A DNA stretch of 33,507 nucleotides, taken from assembly GCA_013360685.1 (NCBI GenBank), contig JABWBD010000026.1, positions 1 to 33,507 on the forward strand. The letters run 5' to 3'. The notes beneath the pieces are model-generated. The model was not told where the DNA came from and did no database searches. It worked only from the letters and a program-made list of their open reading frames with translations. Made by a program: the position numbers and the translations under genes. Shown piece after piece: positions 8,313-16,038 of the stretch. The stretch comes from Pirellulales bacterium. GTDB lineage: Bacteria > Planctomycetota > Planctomycetia > Pirellulales > Thermoguttaceae. The number at the start of each line of letters is the position of its first letter. Within the stretch, counting starts at the first letter, position 1.

Positions 8313-8529
8313 CGATGCGCGGGCTCTTCCGTTTTTTGGGCGCCAGCTTCGGCGTTTTCTGTAGGACGGCCTTCCCAGGCCGTCGAGACTGCAGGAAAAA
8401 GACGGCCTGGGAAGGCCGTCCTACACCCAAGAACGGAAGGCCGATGCGCGGCGCCTGCCTTCTCGGGCGCCAGCCTTGGCGTTTCCTATAGAGCGGCCTA
8501 TCCAGGCCCTCGAAATCGCGGAAAAAAGG
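8313..8529. repeat. Pair of ~88-bp direct intergenic repeats (129-bp period)
   Basis: Two imperfect direct copies start at 8313 and 8442. Shared blocks in order are CGATGCGCGG, GGGCGCCAGC, a variant of GGCGTTTTCT, a variant of AGGCGGCC..CCAGGCC, and a closing GGAAAAA. They fill most of the gap between the BON-domain gene and the Gfo/Idh/MocA gene. Neither copy has a credible reading frame, so this looks like a REP/MITE-like dispersed repeat. Confidence 0.7.
8361..8424. repeat. 24-bp perfect inverted repeat with 16-base loop
   Basis: The arm at 8361-8384 starts GTAGGACGGCC and is perfectly complementary to the arm at 8401-8424, which ends GGCCGTCCTAC. The loop is 8385-8400. Each arm is itself partly self-complementary (GGCC-TTCCCA-GGCC). 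It lies between two minus-strand genes. The stem is very stable but no T-run follows on the minus strand, so it is better read as a palindromic repeat element than as an intrinsic terminator. Confidence 0.85.
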
Positions 8530-8556
8530 TGGGGTTATCACCCCCACCAATTCGCT

Positions 8557-9597
8557 TCACACCGGCTCGATCTTCCCCCTGCTGGAGGAGCCGTAAGCTT
8601 TTTCGGTCAATTCCATGATGTGGACGCCATTCTCGCCGCTATTGAGTTCGGGCGCGCGGCGGTTGAGGATACAGTCGGCAAAGTACTCGCATTCGGCCGT
8701 GTAGGGATTGATCGGCTCGAACTCGATCGGCTCAAATTGCCGGACCACATCCTTGTTCTGGGCGGCATCGTAGCCACCGGTCGATTCGGCAAAGTAACCC
8801 TCCACCTTGCCGCCTTGGCTCTGGCCGATGGTGCCTTCGGTGAGGACCGCGCCCTTGGAGCCGTAGACCTCCAGCCGCGTGCGGCTGGCTTCATCGGGGA
8901 TGCAGTAGAAGGCGTCGACCGTGCCGTGCGCGCCGGACTCGAATTCCAGCAACGTCGTCGAAGCGTCGTCCGACTTGTAGCTATGCACGAGAGTGCCGGC
9001 CAGCGCCACGATTCTCTTGGCCGGGCCGGCGAAGAATTCCAGGAGATCGTAAAGGTGCGTCGCCATGTCGATCAGCGCCCCTCCACCGCCTTGCCCCGGG
9101 TCCTGGCGCCACGCGCCGGCCATCGGGGGATACCAGCACGATAACTGGGCCCGCATGTACACAACCTTGCCCAACCGGCCCTGGTCGATCAAGTGCTTGA
9201 TCTTCCGGTGGGCGCCGTGGAACTTCATCATGTAGCCTTCCTGGAGGAAGACCCCCGCCCTCTTGCAGGCGTCGACCGCCTCCCGGGCCTCCCTGGCGTT
9301 CATGCAGAGCGGCTTTTCGCTGAGCACGTGTTTGCCGGCTTCGGCCGCGGCCTTGATCTGCTTCACGTGGCAGTTGACCGGCGACGCGATATACACCGCC
9401 TGGACATTCGGATCGGCCAACAATTCGGCTTCGGTCGTATACGGTCTGGCCTGGAACTCTTTGGCGATGGATTCGATGTTGGCCACGTCCATCACGGCCA
9501 CGAGCTTGCAGTTCTTCGCCTGGAGCATGCCCGGAATCGTCTTGCGTCGCGCAATGCCGCCCGCGCCGATTACTCCGAAATTGACCTGATCTGCCAT
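8557..9597 (-). CDS. Gfo/Idh/MocA-family NAD(P)-dependent oxidoreductase
   Basis: 346 residues. The N-terminal Rossmann fold carries GVIGAGGIARRK (8-19) and an acidic end of beta2 (AVMDVAN). The family hallmark EKP occurs at 94-96 (HVLSEKPLCMN). The C-terminal substrate domain has GALIDMATHLYDLLEFF, in which D177 and H181 correspond to the usual catalytic Asp/His. The start at 9597 has AAGGAG about 8 bases upstream. There is no Tat or Sec signal, so it is cytoplasmic, unlike the many exported planctomycete members. It would oxidise or reduce a sugar, inositol or amino-sugar hydroxyl using NAD(P). It is the last gene of a probable operon with the ceramidase-like gene (37 bp upstream) and a DegT aminotransferase, which suggests amino-sugar chemistry. 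Confidence 0.93.
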   Translation of the reverse strand: MADQVNFGVIGAGGIARRKTIPGMLQAKNCKLVAVMDVANIESIAKEFQARPYTTEAELLADPNVQAVYIASPVNCHVKQIKAAAEAGKHVLSEKPLCMNAREAREAVDACKRAGVFLQEGYMMKFHGAHRKIKHLIDQGRLGKVVYMRAQLSCWYPPMAGAWRQDPGQGGGGALIDMATHLYDLLEFFAGPAKRIVALAGTLVHSYKSDDASTTLLEFESGAHGTVDAFYCIPDEASRTRLEVYGSKGAVLTEGTIGQSQGGKVEGYFAESTGGYDAAQNKDVVRQFEPIEFEPINPYTAECEYFADCILNRRAPELNSGENGVHIMELTEKAYGSSSRGKIEPV

Positions 9598-9633
9598 GAT
9601 GGTTCTCCTTGGGTAGTTGATTTCGCCGATATT

Positions 9634-10986
9634 TCAAGCAGAAAACAGCCGGCCGAGTTGGGCCAACGCCGAAGCTACGAGCCGCTCGTCGGCGCCCGCT
9701 TCGTAGAAAGTGCTGCCGGGCAGCGGTTCGTAGCCGCCCTGCGGGAACGACTCGCGCGAGGGAATGTAGCCGATCGCGTCGTTGCACAGGCCGGCCACCA
9801 GCGTGTGGCGGGCCGGCGAACGCTCCTTGATCCGAAGCCCCAATTCGCAGAAGCACTCCCCGGGCAAACCGACCAGAGCCGCCTCGCCGACGCGAAGCAC
9901 CGTCACCTCCACGGCATCCGGCTCGTGCTGCTTGTGGTACATCCGCAGGAGCGTTGAGGCGTAGTAGGAGTCGGGCAGGCCGTCGACGGTGCCCTTGGGA
10001 GGATTGCGCCGTGCCTCATCCAGCACCTTCTCGCACCACCGGCGTTTCTCGTCGCCGATCTTGATCCGTTCCAGGGACACGCGCTCGCTGGAGATCGTCA
10101 CCCGATCGGCTGCAACCGGAGTTCGGGCGTTGATCGCCTCGCGGGCGGCGGCGCCGAGCATGTATCCGACGCGCTGGGTCATCTGGTAGCCCCGGCCCTG
10201 GGCGCGGTCGCGGTAGTCGACGTGGTTGACGTTGCCGCAGCAACCGTTGGCCAACAGGCAAGTGAAGCCGCTGCCGATCGTCCTTCGCAAGGATTCGGCG
10301 AGATAGCCCGGATAGTCGGCCGAATAGAGCCAGTTGTCGCCGGCGAGGATGGCCGGATGGAGCCCGAAGTTGACCACGCCGGCCGCCGGCCGGCCGCCGT
10401 GCTCGATCGCCAGGCAGGTGACTTGCGGGTCCGTCCCGCCCCAGGCTTCCACGACGTCCTCCGGGTCGAAGTCGGGCCAGAGCGCCTCCCAGTTCATCTG
10501 GGTCGTGCCGTCCTTGCGGCGGAGACGGCGGTTGAAGGAAATGCGGTCCTCCGTGGCGTAGCCGACGGCCAGCGACGCCGGCTCCAGGCAGCCGCTTGCC
10601 GCCACGACGGCCGAGGCCGCTTTCGACAGGAATGCGTCGATGTCAACACGGAAGGGCGCCAAGTCGACGCCGAAATCCAGGACGTCCGTGGTGGCCGGAC
10701 CACTGTGCGTGTGGGTGGCATGCACGAGAACGTGCGCGGGGGGAACGTCGCAACCGGCGGCGATCACCTCGCGGATCCGCGCGACGTTGCTGCGGTCGAG
10801 CAGGCATGCGTCCACGGAAAGGAAAGCCGCCTTGCCGCCGTGCGCGTCGGCAAACACGACCGCCTTGGCCGAGAGCGGGTCGTGGACGCCCCGCGCGGCG
10901 TAGTCATCGCGAAAATTCCCCAATAGCGGAAGGCCGGGGCGCGGAGTGCAATCGACGGTGGCGATGCCGACTTGAAGAGTAGACAT
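9634..10986 (-). CDS. Neutral/alkaline ceramidase-like hydrolase
   Basis: 450 residues from the ATG at 10986 (MSTLQVGIATVDCTPRPGLP). Another ATG at 10995 adds three residues and neither has a clear Shine-Dalgarno. Family marks are the N-terminal G-x-A-x-x-x-x-T-P pattern, zinc-site HATHTHSGP (about 90-97), a second histidine in VVNFGLHPAIL (~210), GEC in ALVGLPGECFCELG, and a Tyr in FYEAGADERLV near the C-terminus. These correspond to the Zn ligands His, His, Glu and Tyr of bacterial neutral ceramidases. No signal peptide is seen and the C-terminal immunoglobulin-like domain of true ceramidases is missing. It may therefore act on another N-acyl or ester substrate in the cytoplasm. It sits between DegT and Gfo/Idh/MocA genes on the same strand. 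Confidence 0.88.
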   Translation of the reverse strand: MSTLQVGIATVDCTPRPGLPLLGNFRDDYAARGVHDPLSAKAVVFADAHGGKAAFLSVDACLLDRSNVARIREVIAAGCDVPPAHVLVHATHTHSGPATTDVLDFGVDLAPFRVDIDAFLSKAASAVVAASGCLEPASLAVGYATEDRISFNRRLRRKDGTTQMNWEALWPDFDPEDVVEAWGGTDPQVTCLAIEHGGRPAAGVVNFGLHPAILAGDNWLYSADYPGYLAESLRRTIGSGFTCLLANGCCGNVNHVDYRDRAQGRGYQMTQRVGYMLGAAAREAINARTPVAADRVTISSERVSLERIKIGDEKRRWCEKVLDEARRNPPKGTVDGLPDSYYASTLLRMYHKQHEPDAVEVTVLRVGEAALVGLPGECFCELGLRIKERSPARHTLVAGLCNDAIGYIPSRESFPQGGYEPLPGSTFYEAGADERLVASALAQLGRLFSA

Positions 10987-11074
10987 GGGAAGCATTCGGG
11001 GGTCCGAGGTTCAGGAACCAGGTCAAGCAGCCCGGCCGCACGTGGCAGCCGGGCTGCTCGCGGAGACTCTTGGA

Positions 11075-12361
11075 CTACGAATACGCCTTGATCACCTTGA
11101 CCAGGGCATTGCCGATCTGCTTCATGTCCTCCTCGGTAAAGGTCGGATAGGCGAAGCATGTGAAGGTATGGGCTTCGTGCCAGCGGGCGTTGGGCACTTC
11201 CACCTTGCTGTAGTCCACCGACACGGGATCGGTGTATTCCTTCGACGTGAAGGGGAAGCCCGAATTGCCGAAACCGTTGCGTTGCGTGTAGGCCTTTTCC
11301 ACGTGGCACTGCGGCCAGAACACTTTCCAGCACGGGGCCCCTTCCGCGCCCGCCGCGGCGACGAACTTGGCGATATCGCAGTTCATCTTCTCGATGTCCA
11401 ACGAGAACGCGCAGACGAACCAGCCGTTCTGGCGATCCTCGGTGTCGATCGGCATGTACTTGATCTTCGGCAGTTGGCCCAGCATGTCCATGATAATATG
11501 GGCATTCCGCTTCCGCGCCGGCATGTTCCAGTTGTCCATGCGGTCCAACTCGGCCAGGCCGATGGCCGATTGCATTTCGGTCATGCGGTAGTTCCACCCC
11601 ACCCGGTTGTGGATGTAGGGGAGTTTCTGCTCGAGGGCCAACAGGTTGAGCCGCTGCTTCACGTCGTAGCCGTGGTCGCGGAAGCTGCGGGCCTCCCAGG
11701 CGAGGTCCTCGTTGTCGGTGGTCACCATGCCGCCTTCGCCGCCGGTGGTGAAGGTCTTGTTCTGGCAGAAGCTGCACGCGTTGATATGGCCGATCGTGCC
11801 CGTCTTCTTGCCCTTGTACGCGCCGCCGAACGCCTCGGCATTGTCCTCGATCACGAAGAGGTTGTGCTTCTTGGCGAACGCCATGATCGGGTCCATGTCG
11901 CAGACGTTGCCGTAGAGATGAACCGGCATGATCGCCTTGGTCCGCTTCGTGACCAGTTTTTCGGCGGAGGCGACGCTGATGCAGTGGTCCTCAAGGTTCA
12001 CGTCGGCGAACCGCGGAACGGCGCCCGCCTGGACGATCGAGAAGCTCGAAGCAATGAACGTATAGCTGGGAACGATCACTTCGTCGCCCGGACCGATTCC
12101 AAGGGCCGAGAGGGCCACGTGCAGCGCTGCCGTGCCGGTGGCGGTGCTGATCGCGAATTTGCTCCCCTGCCAGGCGGCATAGCGCTTCTCGAACTCCATT
12201 CCCTTCGGGCCGGTCCAATAGTTCACTTTGCCCGACCGCAGGACCTCCTCCACCGACTTGATCGCCTTTTCATCGAACTTCGGCCACGAGACCAATTGAT
12301 TGGTGACTGCCTTCGGCCCGCCGTCGATGGCCAACTTCTGGGTAACAACCGCTTCGTTCAT
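11075..12361 (-). CDS. DegT/DnrJ/EryC1/StrS aminotransferase
   Basis: 428 residues from the ATG at 12361, which has GGAG ten bases upstream. A GTG two codons earlier (12367) is the alternative. The PLP fold is clear: VNYWTGPKGMEFEKRYA, ATGTAALHVALSALGIGPGDEVIVPSYTF in two blocks, the PLP-pyridine Asp in FVIEDNAEAFGG, and the Schiff-base Lys in SFCQNKTFTTGGEGG (counted from the ATG, about residues 173 and 202). HNRVGWNYRMTEMQSAIG is also diagnostic. The family transfers an amino group to a keto-sugar or cyclitol, or acts as dehydratase in a few members; having Lys argues for true transamination. Cytoplasmic. First gene of the probable operon with the ceramidase-like (88 bp downstream) and Gfo/Idh/MocA genes. 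Confidence 0.95.
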   Translation of the reverse strand: MNEAVVTQKLAIDGGPKAVTNQLVSWPKFDEKAIKSVEEVLRSGKVNYWTGPKGMEFEKRYAAWQGSKFAISTATGTAALHVALSALGIGPGDEVIVPSYTFIASSFSIVQAGAVPRFADVNLEDHCISVASAEKLVTKRTKAIMPVHLYGNVCDMDPIMAFAKKHNLFVIEDNAEAFGGAYKGKKTGTIGHINACSFCQNKTFTTGGEGGMVTTDNEDLAWEARSFRDHGYDVKQRLNLLALEQKLPYIHNRVGWNYRMTEMQSAIGLAELDRMDNWNMPARKRNAHIIMDMLGQLPKIKYMPIDTEDRQNGWFVCAFSLDIEKMNCDIAKFVAAAGAEGAPCWKVFWPQCHVEKAYTQRNGFGNSGFPFTSKEYTDPVSVDYSKVEVPNARWHEAHTFTCFAYPTFTEEDMKQIGNALVKVIKAYS

Positions 12362-12935
12362 CTTCACAGGTCTCCGTTAATAGCAGGGATTTCTCCGGAA
12401 CGAACCGGACGCCGACGGGTCGCCGGCCCGGCCGCACCAAGCCTGGCCTGGCGCGGGGCATCGCAGTTTCCGCATTTGTTGCTCGGCCGGCGGCACGCCC
12501 GCGTGGCGCAAACCCATAGGTGAGGGCAGGCAATCCACCCCGCCGAGTCCACCCATCGTTGTAACGAACTCTGGCAGCCCTTCCAAGCCCCCCCTCGGCT
12601 GCCTTGTGCGCTGTTCAGCAAGAGGGGTGCCGGGCACCACGCCTGTCAAGGTGGCAAGTCGTTGCGTGTTCATCGTTGAACCGCAGTCCCAGCGCCGCGT
12701 GTTGGTTCTGGCGGCCGATGTGATCGGCGGCTGTGCCGCCTTTCACGCCAAGCGCGGCCCGCTGGGCCTGCGGTTCAACGACCTCTCCAGGAGGGGTTCT
12801 TGGCAGCCTGCCAGCCTCGGTCAGTGATCCTGGATTGGCGGGGGTGCTAATATCCCCTCGAATCGCCGGGGTCGGAGAGCCAGAACGACTTCAGAATCGA
12901 CTCCGCCACCTGCCTCGTGACCAACGCAACTTTCG
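12362..12935. other. 574-bp intergenic region with palindromes
   Basis: No convincing gene. It should carry the promoter of the minus-strand DegT operon and the end of the large operon that stops at 12936. It contains a perfect 13-bp palindrome (GGTGCC-G-GGCACC, 12626-12638) and the long inverted repeat at 12675-12779. Short frames across it look like by-products of these repeats. Confidence 0.4.
12675..12779. repeat. 20-bp inverted repeat with 65-base spacer
   Basis: The arm at 12675-12694 begins GTTGAACCGCAG and the arm at 12760-12779 ends CTGCGGTTCAAC. They pair over 20 bases with one mismatch. The spacer also holds short GC-rich self-complementary blocks. The layout suggests a MITE/REP-like element or a structured RNA; no gene family is recognised. 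Confidence 0.6.
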
Positions 12936-14183
12936 TCAAAAATGACTGTCTGCCGGCGGCGGTTTCCTCGGACTGACGGAGTGTTCTTTGACGATTCGTG
13001 CATCCAGCCAGTCGGCGCGGTCCAACACGTCGGCCCGATCGGCGAAATCGACGATCAGGTCCAGCCGCTTTGCCCCGCGGATGTCGACCGAGATCGGTAG
13101 GGGCGGATCGCCGCCGCGGATGGTTGCGCTGGTGGACTTCACGCCCCCGTCGACGAACACGCGGAACCCGACGCTTCCCTGCCCTGCCGTGCTGTCATCA
13201 ACAGCCAGCAGGGCTTCGAATCGCGCATCGTCTTCGTCGATCGCGTAGGTGATTCTCGACGCGCTGTGCATGCCGAGTCCTTTGGCATGGATGCCATCGC
13301 CGGCCCGCAGCCAGCCGCCGATTACGTTGCGGTCGGTTCGGTAAGGCCACGGCAGGCCGAGGAACGGCACGTGACGGTACCCGTCGGCCTTGAGATCGGA
13401 CAGGTACATCGCGCGTCCGCCGAGCGGCTGAAGAAAGACGAGATCCTCGGGAGACGTGTTCCACGTCAGCCCGCCGGCGGTCGCGACCTTCAGGGTCTTC
13501 TCGTCGAATACGAGTTGTCGGGCAATCAAGCGACTCCCGTCGGCAAAACCCGCCGGTGAGCGAAGTCCGGAGGCAGGCATGCGGCTGACGAGGGACGGAT
13601 TGAAAACCAGCGCGCTTAAACGGTGCCGTTGGACATCGACGGGACCGACATTCGACTGGACCTGCAGGGCTGAATCGCCGATTCCCTCGAAGCGGCCCGC
13701 GATGCGGTCGCCGTTGGTGAGGATCGCCTCGTCCGAATTGCCTTCGGCGGCCAGAATCGAGTCCAGCAGCAGGTCGCGTTCCTGGCGCTCCAGCGGCAAT
13801 TGGAAGACGATCCCACGCAGCAACTCCAGCGGCACTTCGACCATACCGAAGACCGCGGAATCCGCGCTGAGCCGTTCCTTGTCCGCCTTCAGGACCTCCG
13901 CCGCAAAGAAACCGCCGTCGGCCAGCACGAGCACCGGACCGCGGCGGAGTTCGCGCGGAGTGCCCCAGCGGACAAGGTCTGCGGCCGACAACTCGCGTGT
14001 ATTCCCATTCGAGGTGAACCGGATCTGCCACGACGGGGCAATCGCCGCGATCTCGGCCGAAAACGGCTCACCCTCGATCGGCACAGCCTGCCGTACGTCG
14101 GCAAGCGCAGTCGCGGGACCAATGACCGTCAACACGGCCATCCATACAATTCCCAGGCCCGCTGGCTGCTGCGGCAGGTTCAT
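12936..14183 (-). CDS. Secreted protein with C-terminal NPCBM (glycosyl-hydrolase-associated) domain
   Basis: 415 residues from the ATG at 14183 (AGGA about 6 bases upstream). The start gives a signal peptide MNLPQQPAGLGIVWMAVLTV...ALA; the longer frame to 14375 overlaps the preceding gene and looks non-coding. The middle (about 30-270) has repeated short beta-type stretches such as ILTNGDRIAGRFEGIGDSAL, which resemble the SH3-like or barrel stretches common in planctomycete exported proteins. The last ~130 residues (YRTDRNVIGGWLRAGDGIHAKGLGMHS ... RFEALLAVDDSTAGQGSVGFRVFVDG) are a clear NPCBM/NEW2-type carbohydrate-binding domain. It probably binds glycan in the periplasm or at the surface. 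It is the last gene of the ~16-kb operon, 14 bp after the prenyltransferase-fold gene. Confidence 0.85.
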   Translation of the reverse strand: MNLPQQPAGLGIVWMAVLTVIGPATALADVRQAVPIEGEPFSAEIAAIAPSWQIRFTSNGNTRELSAADLVRWGTPRELRRGPVLVLADGGFFAAEVLKADKERLSADSAVFGMVEVPLELLRGIVFQLPLERQERDLLLDSILAAEGNSDEAILTNGDRIAGRFEGIGDSALQVQSNVGPVDVQRHRLSALVFNPSLVSRMPASGLRSPAGFADGSRLIARQLVFDEKTLKVATAGGLTWNTSPEDLVFLQPLGGRAMYLSDLKADGYRHVPFLGLPWPYRTDRNVIGGWLRAGDGIHAKGLGMHSASRITYAIDEDDARFEALLAVDDSTAGQGSVGFRVFVDGGVKSTSATIRGGDPPLPISVDIRGAKRLDLIVDFADRADVLDRADWLDARIVKEHSVSPRKPPPADSHF

Positions 14184-14197
14184 TCCGTATCCTGTTT

Positions 14198-15235
14198 TCA
14201 CCGTTGGAAGATCGGCAAGTAGTTGTTCGGCGTCTGGAGGATGATGCAGGCCATCGCCGTGGCGTAGTCGGGCGTGATTTCCGAGGTCCAGGAACCGTCC
14301 TTGAGCTGCCGGTCGACCAATTCGTCGCGCATGGCTTTGTACCAGCGGTCCCAGCGTTCGCCGCCTGCGTGCCACATGGCCTGGACCGCGTAGTAGTGGC
14401 CGTAGAAGTAGTACGCTTCGCGCGAGGCCACGCCCTTCTGGGGCAGAAAGCCCATAAGGTAGTCGAGCCCCTTGATGATTTCGGGGCTGTCGTAGATGCC
14501 GGCACTATAGAGCGCCACGACACCGGCGGCCGAACGCGGAAAAGCGCTCTCACCTCCCTGAAGCATGTACATGAAGCCTCCGTCGGCGTTCTGGCTCTTC
14601 TTGACGTAGTCGATGCAGCGGTCGACGGTCTCGCGGGGCACGTGAATCCCGGCATTTCGCGCGGAGCGGAGCGCCATGATCTGGCAGATGGTCACCGAGA
14701 TGTCGGCGTCCATCCGCTGCGGCTGGTAACGCCAGCCGCCTTGCTGGTTCTGGGTGTTGATGATCAGCTTGACGGCCTTGTCGAGCTTCTCGCGGAGGCC
14801 GGTTCGCTGGGTCATGCCGTAGCACTCGGCCAGGAACATCGTGGCGAAGCCGTGGCCGTACATCGGACCGTGGCTCGCGGTGGGCGAATGGTTGATGAAG
14901 CCGCTCTCCTGAGTGTTCGCCAGCAGGTAATCGACCGCGCGGGAGACCTCCCGGCCGTAGGGCCCCCGTCCGGGCGTACTCCCGCCGGACATGAACGCCA
15001 ATCCGGCCAGCGCGCAGATCGCAACGTTGCCGCGGTAACTGCCCGTGCCGAATGAACCATCGTCGTGCTCGATCGAGGCGAGATACGCCAGGCCGCGGTC
15101 GATCGCGCTCTGGGCGGCCGGAGTAACCAACTCGACCGCCGTCTTTTCCGGCGTCCTTTTTTCGGTATCTGCCCGCAACGCGGGACCGGAGCCCAGAATG
15201 GACAGGCCTAGGAGTGTGGCAACTACGGCTTTCAT
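14198..15235 (-). CDS. Secreted prenyltransferase/squalene-oxidase-type repeat protein
   Basis: 345 residues from the ATG at 15235 (MKAVVATLLGLSILGSGPALRA, a good signal peptide). GGAG lies ten bases upstream; an ATG three codons earlier is the alternative. The rest is an (alpha/alpha) barrel of QW-like repeats: LASIEHDDGSFGTGSY, INTQNQQGGWRYQPQ, VKKSQNADGGFMYM and DRQLKDGSWTSE. Such repeats occur in squalene cyclases, prenyltransferase beta subunits and alpha-2-macroglobulin thioester domains. The short length, export signal and lack of a DxDD acid motif argue against a cyclase. It is more likely a binding or scaffold protein. Secreted members next to BatA/VWA loci are common in planctomycetes, with function unknown. 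It follows the putative lipoprotein gene by 23 bp. Confidence 0.87.
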   Translation of the reverse strand: MKAVVATLLGLSILGSGPALRADTEKRTPEKTAVELVTPAAQSAIDRGLAYLASIEHDDGSFGTGSYRGNVAICALAGLAFMSGGSTPGRGPYGREVSRAVDYLLANTQESGFINHSPTASHGPMYGHGFATMFLAECYGMTQRTGLREKLDKAVKLIINTQNQQGGWRYQPQRMDADISVTICQIMALRSARNAGIHVPRETVDRCIDYVKKSQNADGGFMYMLQGGESAFPRSAAGVVALYSAGIYDSPEIIKGLDYLMGFLPQKGVASREAYYFYGHYYAVQAMWHAGGERWDRWYKAMRDELVDRQLKDGSWTSEITPDYATAMACIILQTPNNYLPIFQR

Positions 15236-15258
15236 GCTCGGCATTCTCCATCGCCTTG

Positions 15259-16038
15259 CTACGGCTGTTTTCTCTGCTCTTCCGCCAGGCGTCTGAAATA
15301 CTGTTCGATCAGCAGTTCGTACTTTGGCAGGAACTCCTCGTCGAAGAACTGGGCCATCTGTTCGCGCTGCCGGTCGGGCAGCTCTCCCCAGAGGGCTTTC
15401 ACGAGGTTGCCCCACTGTTCCCTGCTGGGCTGTTGGGAAGGCGCGGCTCCGGGGCCGTACTTGTTCTGGTTCGCGATCGCCGGGGTCGGATCGCGGCCGC
15501 CGCCGCTGGACTTCTCCTTAGGTTTCTTCTGCGCAATCGGTTGCGCGACCGTATCGCGCGGGGCGACCTTCTGGCCCTGCTTCGCCGACGGCTTGCCTCC
15601 CTGACACTGGCTGCGTGCCTGCTTGAGCAATTCGTCGAGGTTGCCGAGGATCCGGTCTTGCATCTGCTGCGTTTCCTTGCCGGAGTCGCTCTTGGCGATC
15701 CGTTGTCCCACCTGCTGCATGCTGCGTGCAATGGCCAGGAGCGGACTGTCGGCCTCCGACTCCGCGGCCCGGCCGAGCTCCCGAAGAAGCTGTTCGTCGA
15801 GTCCGGTAGCGGCTCCCCTTCCTTGCCCTGTCTCGCCCGGCGAAGGTCCTGTTTCTTCCGGCTTTTTCTCCGGCCGAGAGAGCAGCTCCCGGTCGAATTC
15901 ATCCAGCGGATCCTTGGTGAGATCCTGGAGCAACTGCTCGTCGAGCGAACGTGGCTGCTGTGCCTCGACCGTCGGCGCGAGGCAGGACGTCAACACTGCC
16001 GCGGCTGCCGCCGCGAAGAGGAGTCGAAGAGGTTTCAT
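15259..16038 (-). CDS. Putative lipoprotein, Q/E-rich, unknown function
   Basis: 259 residues. The N-terminus MKPLRLLFAAAAAAVLTSC contains a lipobox (LTSC, residues 16-19), so lipidation at C19 is likely; a signal peptidase I site after VEA is the alternative. The body is hydrophilic and low in complexity: two similar helices (SLDEQLLQDLTKDP and GLDEQLLRELGRAAES), a helix with MQQVGQRIAKSDSGKETQQM, then a Pro/Lys-rich linker. The C-terminal helical block WGNLVKALWGELPDRQREQM...EQYFRRLAEEQ resembles ends of proteins found in the same operon in other planctomycetes. Its start overlaps the stop of the 1198-residue protein by four bases (ATGA), so the two are translationally coupled and probably work together. 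No enzymatic motif. Confidence 0.8.
   Translation of the reverse strand: MKPLRLLFAAAAAAVLTSCLAPTVEAQQPRSLDEQLLQDLTKDPLDEFDRELLSRPEKKPEETGPSPGETGQGRGAATGLDEQLLRELGRAAESEADSPLLAIARSMQQVGQRIAKSDSGKETQQMQDRILGNLDELLKQARSQCQGGKPSAKQGQKVAPRDTVAQPIAQKKPKEKSSGGGRDPTPAIANQNKYGPGAAPSQQPSREQWGNLVKALWGELPDRQREQMAQFFDEEFLPKYELLIEQYFRRLAEEQRKQP

Noticed and set aside
8361-8424. Rho-independent terminator of the Gfo/Idh/MocA operon
   Set aside because: The stem is strong but no T-run follows on the minus strand and the sequence is part of a repeated unit.
10985-12523. 512-codon plus-strand frame opposite the DegT gene
   Set aside because: It is the antisense of a textbook DegT aminotransferase with PLP Lys and Asp motifs.
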